Shown: positions 48,487-59,920 of the stretch, piece by piece
Numbering within the stretch: the stretch's first letter is position 1
How the letters are laid out: each line of letters begins with the position of its first letter
NCBI RefSeq assembly: GCF_005239225.2
Contig: NC_133294.1
Span: forward strand, 20,721,631-20,785,630
Direction: 5' to 3'
DNA from: Populus alba
Lineage: Eukaryota; Streptophyta; Magnoliopsida; Malpighiales; Salicaceae
Length of the DNA stretch: 64,000 nt
The notes under the pieces: model-generated
Databases searched by the model: none
Seen by the model: the letters and a program-made list of their open reading frames with translations, nothing else
What the model was told of the DNA's origin: nothing
Position numbers and translations under genes: made by a program

Positions 48487-49805
48487 GACTCAATAATCAA
48501 ACTCCTTGCAATGTTTCTATGTAGATGGCTCAGAAATTACCCTGTTCAAGACAAGGACAACAGATGGTTAGACAGCTTGATTCAACATAAAAACTCTATT
48601 TTGCCCTCTCTTCTATCTCTCTATTCCTCTTTTTTTCTTCTTTTTTTTCTCTCTCTTAGTTTTTTGTTCTCTTCTTTGCTTCTTCATTATTTTTTTTCAG
48701 TCTTCCACCTCCCTTATGCTCTCTCTCTCTATCTCCTCGTTTTCCCTGTATTTATAAGTAAAAATAGGGGAGAGATATGGACGGGGTGGCCACTGTGCAA
48801 CTGCCCCTCCACCACCCGAGGGACACATCTCCTATCTTTTCTCCAACAAGTGGAAAGCTTTGGGAAAGTGGGGGTCCTTGGCCGACATCTTTTTGAAAGA
48901 GAAAGCAGTGAAAAATAGGGAGAAGAAAAATCTTCTTCTTCCCTGCTTTGCGCATCCAAGGGAAGAAGAAAGCCCACAGTGTCGTTCAAAACTGCACCGT
49001 TTCAGGCTTCTCCTTTTTTTTTTTAATGAACATGTCAAAGCTCACATCGGTCCTTAATTTTTAGTTTGTTAAATCGAGTCCTTAATTACAATTTTGATTG
49101 TAAAAATCAATTCAATTGCATCCCTGCCAAATTCAATTGTCGGCCCTGAAGATGGTCGCCTTTTTCACATTGATCCTTCGTCTCAAATTTATGCAATTTG
49201 ACCCTCAATTGATTAATAAACTTTTATTTTTTTCAATTTGGTCTCTGATTCGGTATAATTACAATCCCTCTATCTAAGCGCTTTTCCAGTTTGGTCTTTG
49301 GTTTTGGGTTGTTCAATTAAGTTCCTAATTGGCCATCAAACTTCAATATTTATGCAATTAAACCCCTGATTTGACCAAATTAACTCTCAAAAATTATAAT
49401 TTGACCCCATAACTTTAATTCCTTCCAATTTAAGCCCAAATTGATGTCAAAATCAATTTTTATTGCAATCAAACCCTCCATAAATTCAATTAAACCTTTA
49501 ATAAAATATAATTGAGTCCATAAATATCTGATTTTAGACTTTTCTTTTTCAAATTGATTTTTTTTTCCAACAATGCTCTAATTAGTCAACAAAATACTGT
49601 CAAATTTCAATTTTTGAACCTTTTCAACCAATTTAATTTTAGTCATTTTCTAGGCACTCCAACATCCTCTTTTCACTGCTATTATTATTATTTTTTCTTC
49701 CGACTATATTTTTTTTATTTTTTTTTCTATATTTATTTTGGTGTGAGGATCCAAAAATAAGTTACAACAATGTCAAGCGTATTTGGAACAAAAACCCAGT
49801 GCCAT
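48487..49805 (-). mobile_element. LTR-like repeat copy A (minus orientation), upstream of LPAT
   Basis: Read on the minus strand, the sequence begins TGGCACTGGGTTTTTG at 49804, continues through AT-rich text, and has TATAAATA at 48756-48749. A GA-rich leader to about 48590 follows. A second, shorter copy lies at about 55310-55907; relative to it, copy A has two extra internal blocks of roughly 320 and 430 bases. TG start, central TATA box and duplicate copy suggest an LTR. The inner end and primer-binding site were not found. A CACTA terminus begins one base beyond its outer end. Confidence 0.5.
48749..48756 (-). promoter_or_regulatory. TATA box in LTR-like repeat, pointing toward LPAT
   Basis: TATAAATA on the minus strand, 263 bases before the LPAT start codon. 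The same box is in the second copy at 55616-55609. It could drive transcription into the LPAT gene; this is inference from position. Confidence 0.45.
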
Positions 49806-50966
49806 CACTACCAGAAATTCACTTAATAGCAACGGATTTACCGACGTAATATTTTTTTGGTAATTTGAGGTCAAAATTACCGACATAACTTTTTTTGTGT
49901 GTAATTCAGTCAGTAACTACTGACGGACACTATCCGTCGGTAGTTACCGACTGAATTACAAACAAAAAGTTCAGGATTAAAAAAAAAAAAAGGTGGGTCA
50001 CTGACGTGGAGGTTTTAGCGGGGTGATATTTTTTGATGGAATCACTGACGGATTAAAAATGACAGCTCTGTATAGTGATGTGACCGGTTCACCGTTAAAC
50101 ATTCCGATGGATTTGAAATGGCAGATTTGTACGGTGACGTGACCGGTTCACCATTTAAAATGCCAACGGAATCACCGAGGGATTAGATATGGCAGATCTG
50201 TACGATGACATGTCGATTTTTTCATCAAAATAGCCAACAGACTCACCAACGAAATTATCCATCTGTGAAATCATTAGAAAAGGTTAATATAATTCCCTGC
50301 CTGCCGACCCTCTCATCCTCTATTTCTCCTTCTTTTTCCTAATCCAAACTCTTTCCATCTGCAAACAACCAGCCCCTAAACAAAAATCTCCCTCATCTCA
50401 GCACAACAAGTTATGTTTCTTGAAGTTTTGTGGTCACATCATCCGTGTTCTGATTTGCCGATGGATTTTATCAATTTTTGTAAGTAATTCAACCTTTTTA
50501 AATTTTAACTTTTAAATGTCAATTTTTTTTTAGAATATATATATTTTGTTAGTATATGTATATGTTTTATTGTTATTTCTCAAACAAACTTGTAGTATAT
50601 GAATGTATAATTTTATACATGTTATGGTTTGTTTTAGATTTTGTAAGATTGTATTTGTTTGTAAATTGTTAAAAATTTATGGAATTATTGAATTACATGT
50701 GCTGTTTTAAAATAATTAATAGCTTGCTTAATAGGTCGGTTTTAAGTTTTATTAATGGTATTGCGGAGTGGTAATTTTTATAAATTTATATATATTAATT
50801 TGTATTGACGTTGATAAATGATAATGAATATTTAATATTTATGAGAAGTTGTGATTAGTTTGTTGGATAATCTCGAGGTAAACTAATATTTTTGCAAGTT
50901 TATTTACCTAACTTAGTTAATTAATACATGATGTCATCATAATTTTATAGAGGTTCGATATGAGTC

Positions 50967-52670
50967 ATGGATGATCGTTCATGGATGTCTCGAGATTCAC
51001 CCCAAGGATTGTGGAGGATGGATTATTGTAACTAGGTTCAGGGTTTTATTAATTTCACAACATCTATTCCTAGAAATTTTACTAGAGGCGGTATTATGTG
51101 TCCATACAGATGTTGTAATGATGCATCTTCTACACAAAGGGTTTATAGAGAATTACCAGTGTTGGTATACACATGGAGAAGTATTTGTTAGTAAGAGGAG
51201 AATGGGAGAAACGGTGGTTGGGTCAACTTCTAGTGCTAGCAACATGCATGATGCAGCAAATGACAACACTAATCTTTATAAAAATATGGTTATGGATGCA
51301 ATGAAATGAATCAAGGTAATGTCAGTCAATGTCCAATTATAGAAGAATAACCTAATGTAGTTGCAGCTAGGTTTTTTTATTTGTTGAAAGATTCCGACGA
51401 ACTATTATGATTTGTCCAATGGGATGGCTACACAAACCACAGTAAATTATCGGCCATGGCACATGTGTTCACTATCAAGTCAGATCACGGGTTGAGTGAG
51501 GCCAGGTATGACAAAATTATTGAATGGGCAAAAAGCATTTTACCTGAAGGGAATAGTCTGAAAGAGAACTTCTATGCTGCGAAGTTCATGATGAAACCCC
51601 TCGATTTAGGATACTAGAAAATCGACATGTGCCCTAACTTCTGCATGTTATACTACCTTGAAAATGCTGAGGTGACCGAGTGCATGACATGCAGGCATTC
51701 CTGTTACAAACCCAGAACTGGCAGGGGAAAGACTCTAGTGGCATATAAAAAACTTAAATACTTCCCGATCACACCTAGACTGCAGAGGTTATTCATGTCA
51801 TCAAGGATTACTAAGCACATGACATGGCACCAAGCACATGATACGGTTGATGGTGTGATGGTGCATCCTTCTGACGGCGAAGCGTGGAAACGCTTTAACA
51901 GTGTGCATCATTACTTTTTAGTTGAATCAAGGAATGTGCGTCTTGGGTTGTGTACAAATGGATTCAACCCATTTAGGTCATTTGTTGCTCCCTATTCTTG
52001 TTAGCCGGTCATACTCACAGTTTATAACTTGTCACCGGGAATGTGTATGAGGCCGGAGTTCATGTTTTTATCTATTGTCATACCGGTCTAAATAGCCTGA
52101 GATGGAATATAAACGTCTTCAACAGTTGATTGATGAGTTGGCACAGTTGTGGTCCTCTGGAGCTCTGACTTATGATATATCGAGGAAACAAAATTTCCTT
52201 ATGAGGGCGGCTTTGATGTGGACTATACTCAATTGCTTAATTTCCAACTCACATGTCTATACTGCATGGAAAACAACAAGGCACTCATGCTAGCAAACGA
52301 AGGTAAAGCTTCTTTTTTTTACTGTCACCGTCGCTTCTTGCCACTTAATCACAGGTACAGAAAGAACAAAAAAGATTTCTTTATTGGCAGAGTTGAAAAA
52401 GATGTTGCATCCCTGTGTCTTTTTGGTGAAAAATTGCATAATGTTGTATCAGAGTACGGTGACATTGTATTTAGTCTTCAATTAGGTAAGCAAAAGTTTC
52501 CTAGTTTTGATTTGACCCATAATTGGGTAAAGCGAAGTATCTATTGGGAGCTTCCTTATTGGAAGACCAATCTGCTCCGTCATAACCTTGACATCATGCA
52601 CATAAAAAAGAACGTGTTTGAGAACATTTTCAACACTATCATGGATGTGAATGGGAAGACAAAGGACAAT
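50967..52670 (+). pseudogene. CACTA transposase (TNP2-type) remnant, N-terminal and central part
   Basis: Starting at the ATG at 50967, MDDRSWMSRDSPQGLWRMD, a stop, then VQGFINFTTSIPRN match the transposase-associated N-terminal domain. Frames further on contain WDGYTNHSKLSAMAH, MCPNFCMLYY, KLKYFPITPRLQRLFMSS and FVAPYSC. Then come SFFYCHRRFLPLNHRYRKNK and WELPYWKTNLLRHNLDIMHI, then KKNVFENIFNTIMDVNGKTK. This order is that of the TNP2 transposase (Transposase_21 family). Several stop codons and frame changes (for example at 51035, 51615 and 52003) break it, so it is dead. The frame is cut after KTKDN at 52670. Confidence 0.9.
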
Positions 52671-54892
52671 GTAACACCCTCAAATTATGATGTCATGAAA
52701 TCTCAACCATTTCTTTACTAATATCAAGTATTGAATAATATGTCGAAGATTGTGGGATTTTTTTTTTTGAAAATTTCGGCAGAGTTTCCTTTATTTTCTG
52801 ATGTTACCAAGTTATCGACTATACTTCATTCAATCACAATACTCAAAACTTTCATTTTGATCCAACCATCTTGGATCATATCTCATCTCATCTCATCATA
52901 CAATTTTCCACATAACTATACTTCATTGTATTTTCTCAACCTTACATCATCAACATATAAAACATTAATCACAAACAATTATAAATTCCAAAGATTCATA
53001 TTGAACTAATTATCACATTAACATGCAATTCTATACTAACCGGTAATTCATGCTAACCAACCGGTAATTCTATAACAACCACCCAACATCCCCATTATAA
53101 TACCAACAGTTTCTTCTACTTCTTCCATATCAACATGTCATAAACAACTCATAACTAATAATGAAACTCTGAATTTTAAAGAAAGAGATGAGTCACCTAC
53201 CGTCTGCTCGTGATGGCCCAGCTCCTCCTGCCTGATGCCCTACTCCCGAAACAACTCCTGAATAAATCAAATTGCACTACATTATTATTTCTCCTACGTG
53301 CCTAAATTTGAAGCACGTAATATTTATTTATTTTTTTTATTTAATTGGGGTTTACACCAAAATTTTCATTCATTTATCACTTTATTTTCAACATATAGTT
53401 TTAATCAATTTTATTTTTTTAATTCACTTAAAGAATTCTCCCATGAACTATTTCACCATTTATTTATTTCTTCTTTTCACATTCTCATGATGTTTCTTCA
53501 CTTGTTCATATTTTGAATACTTCACATAAGATAAAGAACATCATTTCTCAAACATAAAACAATCAAAACTTCATCCCTATATTTCCTCATCCTTAATTAC
53601 AAGTTCTTTTCTTCAAAATTATTCAATTTCTTTCTTAATTGCTACTTACATTCACTATTTCTATACTATTCTACCTCAATTCCATCATGTTTAATTATAA
53701 ACATTTAGATAGGATACATAATGTGTTTCATGTTTCGATGCTACGAAAAGCAGATCTGGATCCTACACGAATTTTGCCACAAATTCCGATGGAAGTGCGG
53801 GAAGATTTAACTATGGCGGTACAGCCTGTTCAAATTATGGACCGAAGTATAAAGGAATTACGAAATAAAAAGGTGCATTTAGTAAAAGTATTGTGGAGAA
53901 ACTCTCAAATAGAAGAAGAAACCAGGGAAAGAGAGTCAGAAATGATGAAGAAGTATCCTGGATTATTTTCTTATATAGGTATGAATTTAAATTTCGAGGA
54001 TGAATTTTTTTTTTATGGAGGGGAGAATGTAAAACCTCTAGGCGAAAAATTATAAATTGACTAGTTTCATGTAAAACAAAAAGAAAAAAATTCATAACTC
54101 TTGATTGGGTTATCAGAAAATTCTAAAAATTTGCGTGGAGCCTTCTAATATTATGCCTTAGCTTGGGTTAAAATTTCAGAATTTTTAGAGAAATTTGGAA
54201 AAGTTGACGAAAAATCACAATTTGACTAGTCTTACGTTATTGGGCGTAATTTTAAATCCGGCCATCAGATTGAGCTGAAATTTTATGAGGAACCTTAAAA
54301 TATATTGAATAAAATCTGGTTAAAATTTTAGGATTAACGGAGCTCGGTAGTGCTAGCAAAGAATAAGGACCGTCAAATAGAAGCAAAAAGGCTCATTAAG
54401 GGTAAAATGGTAATTTTCCATTAAAACTAAAACAAGGCAGCCCCTTTTTATTATGAACTGCCGGCTGGGCAGTAACAAAAGTGGAAAGAAAAAAAACAAT
54501 AAGAGAAGGACGTGAGAAATCAAGAGAAAAACAAGAAAAAGTGAGAGAGAGAGAGTTTTGAAACTTGTAAGATTGAAAGACTTAGAACATTAAATTAAGG
54601 AAGAATCAAGTGAAGGAAGACATAAGAAAGGTGAGGAGGGCTGGCCACACTAGGAGGAGAAGAAAAGTTGGGAGAACTTGGCTTGGTAAGCATGAAAAAT
54701 TTAGATTATTACTTGAATGAAGTGTTTTTGGGTTTATTTGAGTAAGTTATCAAACAATGACAATTAAATTTGATTTAATTTCTTATATTCTTGATTTTTG
54801 TTAAATTAGGGTTCTTATGAGAATTTGAGGATTTTGAGAAAAGTAGTAAACATGATGGAATTTTGCCACAAATTCCGATGGAAGTGCGGGAT
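52671..54892 (+). mobile_element. Ty3/gypsy retrotransposon debris inserted in the CACTA transposase
   Basis: The left edge starts TGTAACACCC (52670 on), as gypsy LTRs often do. At 53700-54010 a frame reads DRIHNVFHVSMLRKADLDP, later VQIMDRSIKELRNKKVHLVK and VLWRNSQIEE..ESEMMKKYPGLF, the C-terminal end of a gypsy integrase/polyprotein. A polypurine tract, atggaggggagaa (54015-54027), precedes TGTAAAACCTC, the start of a 3' LTR. The right side (54858-54891) repeats 34 bases of the integrase region (53769-53802) exactly, then joins CACTA coding sequence. The left LTR does not match the 3' LTR, so more than one element or a rearrangement is involved. Confidence 0.75.
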
Positions 54893-55292
54893 ATCAAGGT
54901 TAGATTGGATATATCTTTATATTGTAACCGTAAAAATATAGAGTTGGTTTATGATGAGTCATGGGTCGCAAAACCAAGAGCAAGCTTCGTGTTAGAGAAA
55001 AACACACAACTACTAGTCTTCAAATGGCTTAAGAGTCTGTGTTTTTTGGATGGACATGCATCAAACATATCAAGGCTGGTTAATATAAAAGACTGCAGAT
55101 TCTATGGAATGAAGAGTCATGACTACCATGTGTTTATACAAACACTCATCTCATTAGCTTTTCGTGATTTGTTGCTAAAGATAATATGGGATGCACTCAT
55201 GGAGATCAGTCATTTCTTCAGAGATATATGCTCCAACAAATTGAATGTTGAGCACATTGAGAGGCTTCAAACGAATATCATCAAGACACTAT
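54893..55292 (+). pseudogene. CACTA transposase remnant, C-terminal part
   Basis: The frame resumes with IKVRLDISLYCNRKNIELVY and contains KPRASFVLEKNTQLLVFKWL, FLDGHASNISRLVNIKDC and GMKSHDYHVFIQTLI. FFRDICSNKLNVEHIERLQT and NIIKTL follow. This matches the end of the TNP2 transposase just before the DUF4218 region, which is missing. Joining it to the frame ending at 52670 restores the family order ...GKTKDN/IK.RLD..., showing a single interrupted transposase. Confidence 0.88.
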
Positions 55293-55309
55293 GATGATTC
55301 TCATTGTTT

Positions 55310-55907
55310 CCTCTTTTTTCTGTTTTTCCTTTCTTTTTTAATTTCTTCTTTTTCTTCTTTTCTTTTTTCCTCTCTCGGTTCTCTCCTCTCTATCCCTAAT
55401 CTGCTCCTCTCTTTTTTCTCTCTATTCCTCTATGTTTTTATTCTTCTTTTCTTTTTCTCTGTTTTCCTTCTCTTCTTCCTCTATTTTTTTTTCTTTTCTT
55501 TCTCTCTTAGTTTTTTTTGTTCTCTTCTCTGCTTCTTCATATATTTTTTTTTGGTCTTCCACCTCCATTGTGCTCTCTCTCTCGCTCTTTATCTCCTCGT
55601 CTCCCTTGTATTTATAGGCAAAAACAGGGGAGAGGTATGGACGGGGCAACCACTGTGCAACCGCCAGATGGCCGCCTTTTTCACATTGATCCCTGGTCTC
55701 AAATTTATGTAATTTGACCCTCAATTGATCAATACACTTCTAATTTCTTCAATTTGGTCTCTGATTCGATATAATTGCAACCCCTCTATTTAAGCGCCTT
55801 TCCAGTTTGGTATATTTTTTTATTTTTTTTTGAATATTTTTTTTATGTGAGAATCCAAAAATAAGTTACAACAATTTCAAGTGCATTTAGAACAAAAACC
55901 CAGTGCC
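55310..55907 (-). mobile_element. LTR-like repeat copy B (minus orientation)
   Basis: Minus-strand reading starts TTGGCACTGGGTTTTTG near 55907 and reaches TATAAATA at 55616-55609. It then runs through a GA-rich leader into the CACTA transposase relic. It is collinear with copy A (48590-49804). It lacks about 320 bases after 'gcaaccgcc' and about 430 bases after 'ccagtttggt'. No 5-bp target duplication could be identified at its borders. Confidence 0.55.
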
Positions 55908-57268
55908 AAGAATGATCGACTACTAAGTTCAAAAGACTGCATCAGACTGAAATTTTCAGAACACCAAGTCTACAACACAAAAGGGTTGTAAAAGGAAATG
56001 AATAGGCATTGATATGGTTTATATATCCCAGAATAGTGAAGGGAAAGGAAAAGCAATCTAAAAACCCACAGAAAGGGCAATAATTATGGACATGAACATC
56101 TAAACTCTGTAGCAAAACCTTTGAAATAGGAAAATAAAAAATAAAAACGAAGCCTAACCATAGGAGTCTGCATTTCAAATTGAGCAAAATAGTAGTATTT
56201 AAAACAACAGATCAAATCTTCTAGCTAGTGTATCTAAAAGATAGTTGTGCATGCATGATTTTGCAATGTCTCGTAAGCAAAAACTATAAATTATCTATCC
56301 ATTTAGCTTAGAAAAAATAGCTTATTTCCATAATATAATTAATATTCAAAATAAAGTTTTGTTTAGATTGTAACCTCAGTATTTGTAAAATCCTAGTTTC
56401 TTTTCACTATACGTTTACGAAGCCATGAGGGCTCAAAAAGCATCATAGAGAGCCAAGTAGGTAGCATAAAGTACCTTATTGAAAAGAATTGGTTAGATCA
56501 ACCGCTAAGGGGAAATGTATATAAATGTCACGATGAGATCCACCTTAGATCAAAAAAAATTCCAAATCCATTTTCACAAAACCATCCAAACATAATGATT
56601 ATATAAAGAGTGTTGTTTATGACAAGCGAAGCATTGAAGTCTTAATTAACTCATAATTATCATAGATACGTTCCTTATTATGATGATTTTTTAATGATAA
56701 TTCTTTCTAAAAAAGAATTTCTTAGATCGTTATATAAGAGATTAAAGAATATTTTCTATTTAAAAAATTTCTAATTGTCAAAAGGTTGGATTTAAAAGAA
56801 ACAAACTTACGAATGGTGAAGATTGGTAAGGTCATTTTTATGTTTAAATTAGTCCTATAAAATATTGTTTAGAATTTTTCTTTATTTTTCTAGTTATTTT
56901 TGGATTTTTTTAGCTAGATTTCAAGATTTTTATTGATGAAGTCACTTTTCTCTTCATTCTCGGCTCTGATCAGCTTCTTCTACTCTGGCATTTTTCTTTC
57001 TTGCTTCTGCTAGCGTTGTTAATTTTCTCAGTTGGCTTCTTATCTGCCTTGATTAGCATGGTGCCACCATGAAAAAACTGAAGCTTTTTTATGGTAGCAG
57101 GGAGAAACCTTTTCGGTTGAAAACCTTTTTGTACTAGGAAAAATTCAAATTAATTCGTATTGTATCCTGAATATTCTCGGAAAGCTATGAACTAAGACAG
57201 CTAGCTGTCTTAACCTATCCGGTTTGTAAAAGGATTTGTTACCTGCCCGGCCTCTCTCTCTCTCTCTC
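55908..57268. other. Intergenic upstream of B3 gene
   Basis: Mixed sequence without recognisable genes. The right 300 bases probably contain the B3-gene promoter, with a (CT)n run at 57250-57269. Confidence 0.5.
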
Positions 57269-57276
57269 TATAAATA
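57269..57276 (+). promoter_or_regulatory. TATA box of B3-domain gene
   Basis: TATAAATA directly after a (CT)n tract, 136 bases upstream of the start codon; a plausible core promoter with Y-patch. Confidence 0.6.
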
Positions 57277-57404
57277 TAGCCATCCAGATAACCTACTTTC
57301 TCAAGTGTCTTGGTTTTGTCTCTAAATCTCTCCTTGCAGTCTTGATTTTTTAGTTTCTTGCCATATTTTTGTCTTCTCGTATTTGTTGAAGAAGAGATAG
57401 AAAG

Positions 57405-58427
57405 ATGTTGATCACGCGTGGCATAAACAATCATCCATATTTTGATGATGTTGATGAATATTATCTAGGGCTTAGTAAGGAAACAGAATATGAAAAAGAA
57501 GCGTCAAATCCTCTGGAGAAGGAATTCGGGGGTCCGTCCAAGCTGGTTCCCAGTGCCGAAAGATATCAGCTTTTGGAGACCCTGACCAGTAGGGTTTTCG
57601 TACCCAAGAAAAGAAGAGGAAGTGGAAGACTAGGGTTTCCTTCCATGAAAACCCAATGTCCTGATAAAAAAGCCGAGAGCACTGTTATCAGCATTGATGA
57701 ATATGTAAACCCACTCGGAACTATTCTCGCACCGAAGAAAATAAGGGCAAGTAGACCCAAGCTTGTCAGGAAAAGAAATCACTGCACCATATTCGATCAA
57801 GAAGATGATCTGAGAACGGAGATCAAAAGTAGCCAGGAGAAAAAGACAGCAGGCAGAAAGCGAGTCTTGAAAAGCCAGGGGATCGACGTGGAAGATGATC
57901 TTCGACAGAGATCATCAAAGAAGAGGAAGAGGGTGGGAAAGAGGGTGGATTTCAAGAAGCTGGGTTTGTATCCACCACCCGATTTCTCTTCTCAAATAAA
58001 ATCCGCGATAAGTTATCAAGAAGGCCGTGACAGTGAAATCAAGTTAAGGATAATGAAACAAATCTTCAAGACTGACATGGACAAGCACCAGGAACGCTTC
58101 TCAATGCCTTTGAATCAGATTAAGGGCGGCCACGAGTTTCTGAATAAAATGGAGACGGAGGAGGTGTGCCGAAGCGAGAGCAAGAGCACAGAAGTGAAGC
58201 TAGTGGAACTGGGTCTTGAAGGTGGTAACGTTCATAAAAGCACAATGAGGCTGAGGAGGTGGCAGATTAATAGCACCGTTTCCTATGTGTTAACCTCCAA
58301 TTGGAATGATGTTTTGGATAGGAATGCGGGAGCACTAAAGGTGGATGATATTGTCCAAGTCTATTCTTTCAGGCGTGATCAGAAGCTGTGGCTTGTGCTC
58401 CTCAAGGTTAGGGATGCAGATCGATGA
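57405..58427 (+). CDS. B3 DNA-binding domain protein (DUF313 type, REM-like)
   Basis: A single-exon frame of 340 aa. The N-terminal 190 residues are hydrophilic and basic (for example RKRNHCTIFDQEDDL, SSKKRKRVGKRVD), probably disordered and nuclear-localising. The B3-like domain occupies about residues 210-338. It has LRIMKQIFKTDMDKHQERFS, MPLNQIKGGHEFL, the charged insertion EVCRSESKSTEVKLVELGLE, then MRLRRWQINSTVSYVLTSNW. It ends DVLDRNAGALKVDDIVQVYS and FRRDQKLWLVLLKV. The pattern 'K.L..TDV..HQ.RL..P...' is that of the At1g05920-like B3 group. These are presumed transcription factors, mostly uncharacterised. The frame is intact, with a TATA box upstream and no nearby operon-like partner. 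Confidence 0.9.
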   Translation: MLITRGINNHPYFDDVDEYYLGLSKETEYEKEASNPLEKEFGGPSKLVPSAERYQLLETLTSRVFVPKKRRGSGRLGFPSMKTQCPDKKAESTVISIDEYVNPLGTILAPKKIRASRPKLVRKRNHCTIFDQEDDLRTEIKSSQEKKTAGRKRVLKSQGIDVEDDLRQRSSKKRKRVGKRVDFKKLGLYPPPDFSSQIKSAISYQEGRDSEIKLRIMKQIFKTDMDKHQERFSMPLNQIKGGHEFLNKMETEEVCRSESKSTEVKLVELGLEGGNVHKSTMRLRRWQINSTVSYVLTSNWNDVLDRNAGALKVDDIVQVYSFRRDQKLWLVLLKVRDADR

Positions 58428-59523
58428 TCAAAGCCGGCAATGGCCGAGGGAACAGTGAGTAGATCACAGGGACATTAATTTCATGTTGTAGCAGATTAAG
58501 CAATTAGGTTCTTGTCTCTTTGAGCTAGCATGTATTAATGATTTCCACTCTATATATATTAAATAAGAAATTAAGCAATTATTCTATTAAGATCGCGCAG
58601 GCAGAAACGATATTTGCCTATGCTTTCCATACAATCACTTGTTTGTATCCCTACAGTGATAAGAGCAGATTCTGGTACAACTGCGATGATCAAACACCAG
58701 AAAATTATTAAATGAGTTAATAATTTCCACTATTTATATATTAAATAAGAATTAAACGATTGTTCTGTCACAACTTATTGCCTGCCTATGTTTAGTTTCT
58801 GAATTTCTTGATTAATTTTAATAACACAGTAAAATTATGAAGCATAAGCTCAGCAGAAAAATTACTAGTAACACCAATATTTGCTACAGCGGACTTGCAC
58901 AAATCTTGATAATATAAATTGAGATTAACTATATTATTAATCCGAAAACTCGAGAAAAATAAATTAAAAGATTGAATATATATATATATATAGCAAATTC
59001 TATTTAATTTTAATCTATAGTTTTTATTTTTTGTCATTAAAAAGATGTAGAAAATAAAAAAGGATAGTTAATTACTTGATATATTTTCAAACCTCTCACT
59101 TATTTTTCCTCTTAATTGTTTGCTAACACAAAACATTTAACCCTACGATTAATAGTATTTATAACATATCAATTATATTTAGAGAAAATACTCCAATTCT
59201 CGCGCAATAAATATTTTATCTTTATCTTTTAAAAATTTATACTTTAATTATTAGATGAACACAAGATTTAATTTCTTACAGTTTGGCTTTTTGGCTGCTG
59301 AGTATGCTTGATCCGGTACTTAAGTTTTTATTAATGGTGTTTAATTACTACTTTAAATTTTATCTCAATTAAGCTTTTTTTACTACTATTTTTTAATTAT
59401 CTGATTTTTTTCCTCTTAAATCAAAAGGATGTTATCCCTCCTATTAGTCACAAAGTAATTGGATTACACACTCTCAGGATGCTCTGACTACACACTCCTA
59501 TTAGAATATATACTCCTATTAGT

Positions 59524-59920
59524 AGATGATGTCTTTTTAAAAAATCAATTTATTACATTTTTTATTTTGATAAAAAAAAATATCTATGATTTAAATATTT
59601 TTTTTCAAAAATTACCTTGACCCTCCAAATATTTAAATACCATAACACTTTCCCTCAATGTTTTAAAAATTACATATTTTTATAAATCATGTTAACATAA
59701 AATTTAAATTTTGATTAAAAAAATATAAATATCCCTGATTTTTTTTTTCTTTTTCTTTACTCTTTCTCTCTTCACTTTTTTTGTCCCTTTCATGTTTATT
59801 TTTACTCACCTTTAATTTATTTATTGCTTTTACTTTTAAAGCAATCTAATATTTTTTTTTTTAGTTTTAGATATCAACATGTTATGCTAAATACTACTAG
59901 ATTTAATAATTTTATAAAAA
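59524..59920. repeat. Direct repeat copy 2 (partner at 45366-45790)
   Basis: Collinear with copy 1, with about 85-90% agreement by eye over its better blocks; the copy is slightly shorter through deletions in A/T runs. Confidence 0.85.

Larger units (their letters stand above)
49806..55294 (+). mobile_element. Decayed autonomous CACTA element, 3' end missing, with nested gypsy debris
   Basis: The left terminus is CACTACCAGAAATTC, almost the same as the element at 30685. It is followed by degenerate subterminal motifs ('accgacg', 'ccgtcggtagttaccgac', 'cactgacggatt') to about 50240. Transposase coding relics occupy 50967-52670 and 54893-55292. Between them lies Ty3/gypsy material. No right terminus or right-hand subterminal repeats were found; the element stops where LTR-like copy B begins. 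The boundaries beyond 55294 are therefore unknown. Confidence 0.8.

Noticed and set aside
48400..48918. A 172-codon plus-strand frame opposite LPAT exon 1 and its leader.
   Set aside because: It is the antisense shadow of LPAT coding and CT-rich LTR-like sequence (Ser/Leu/Phe-rich).
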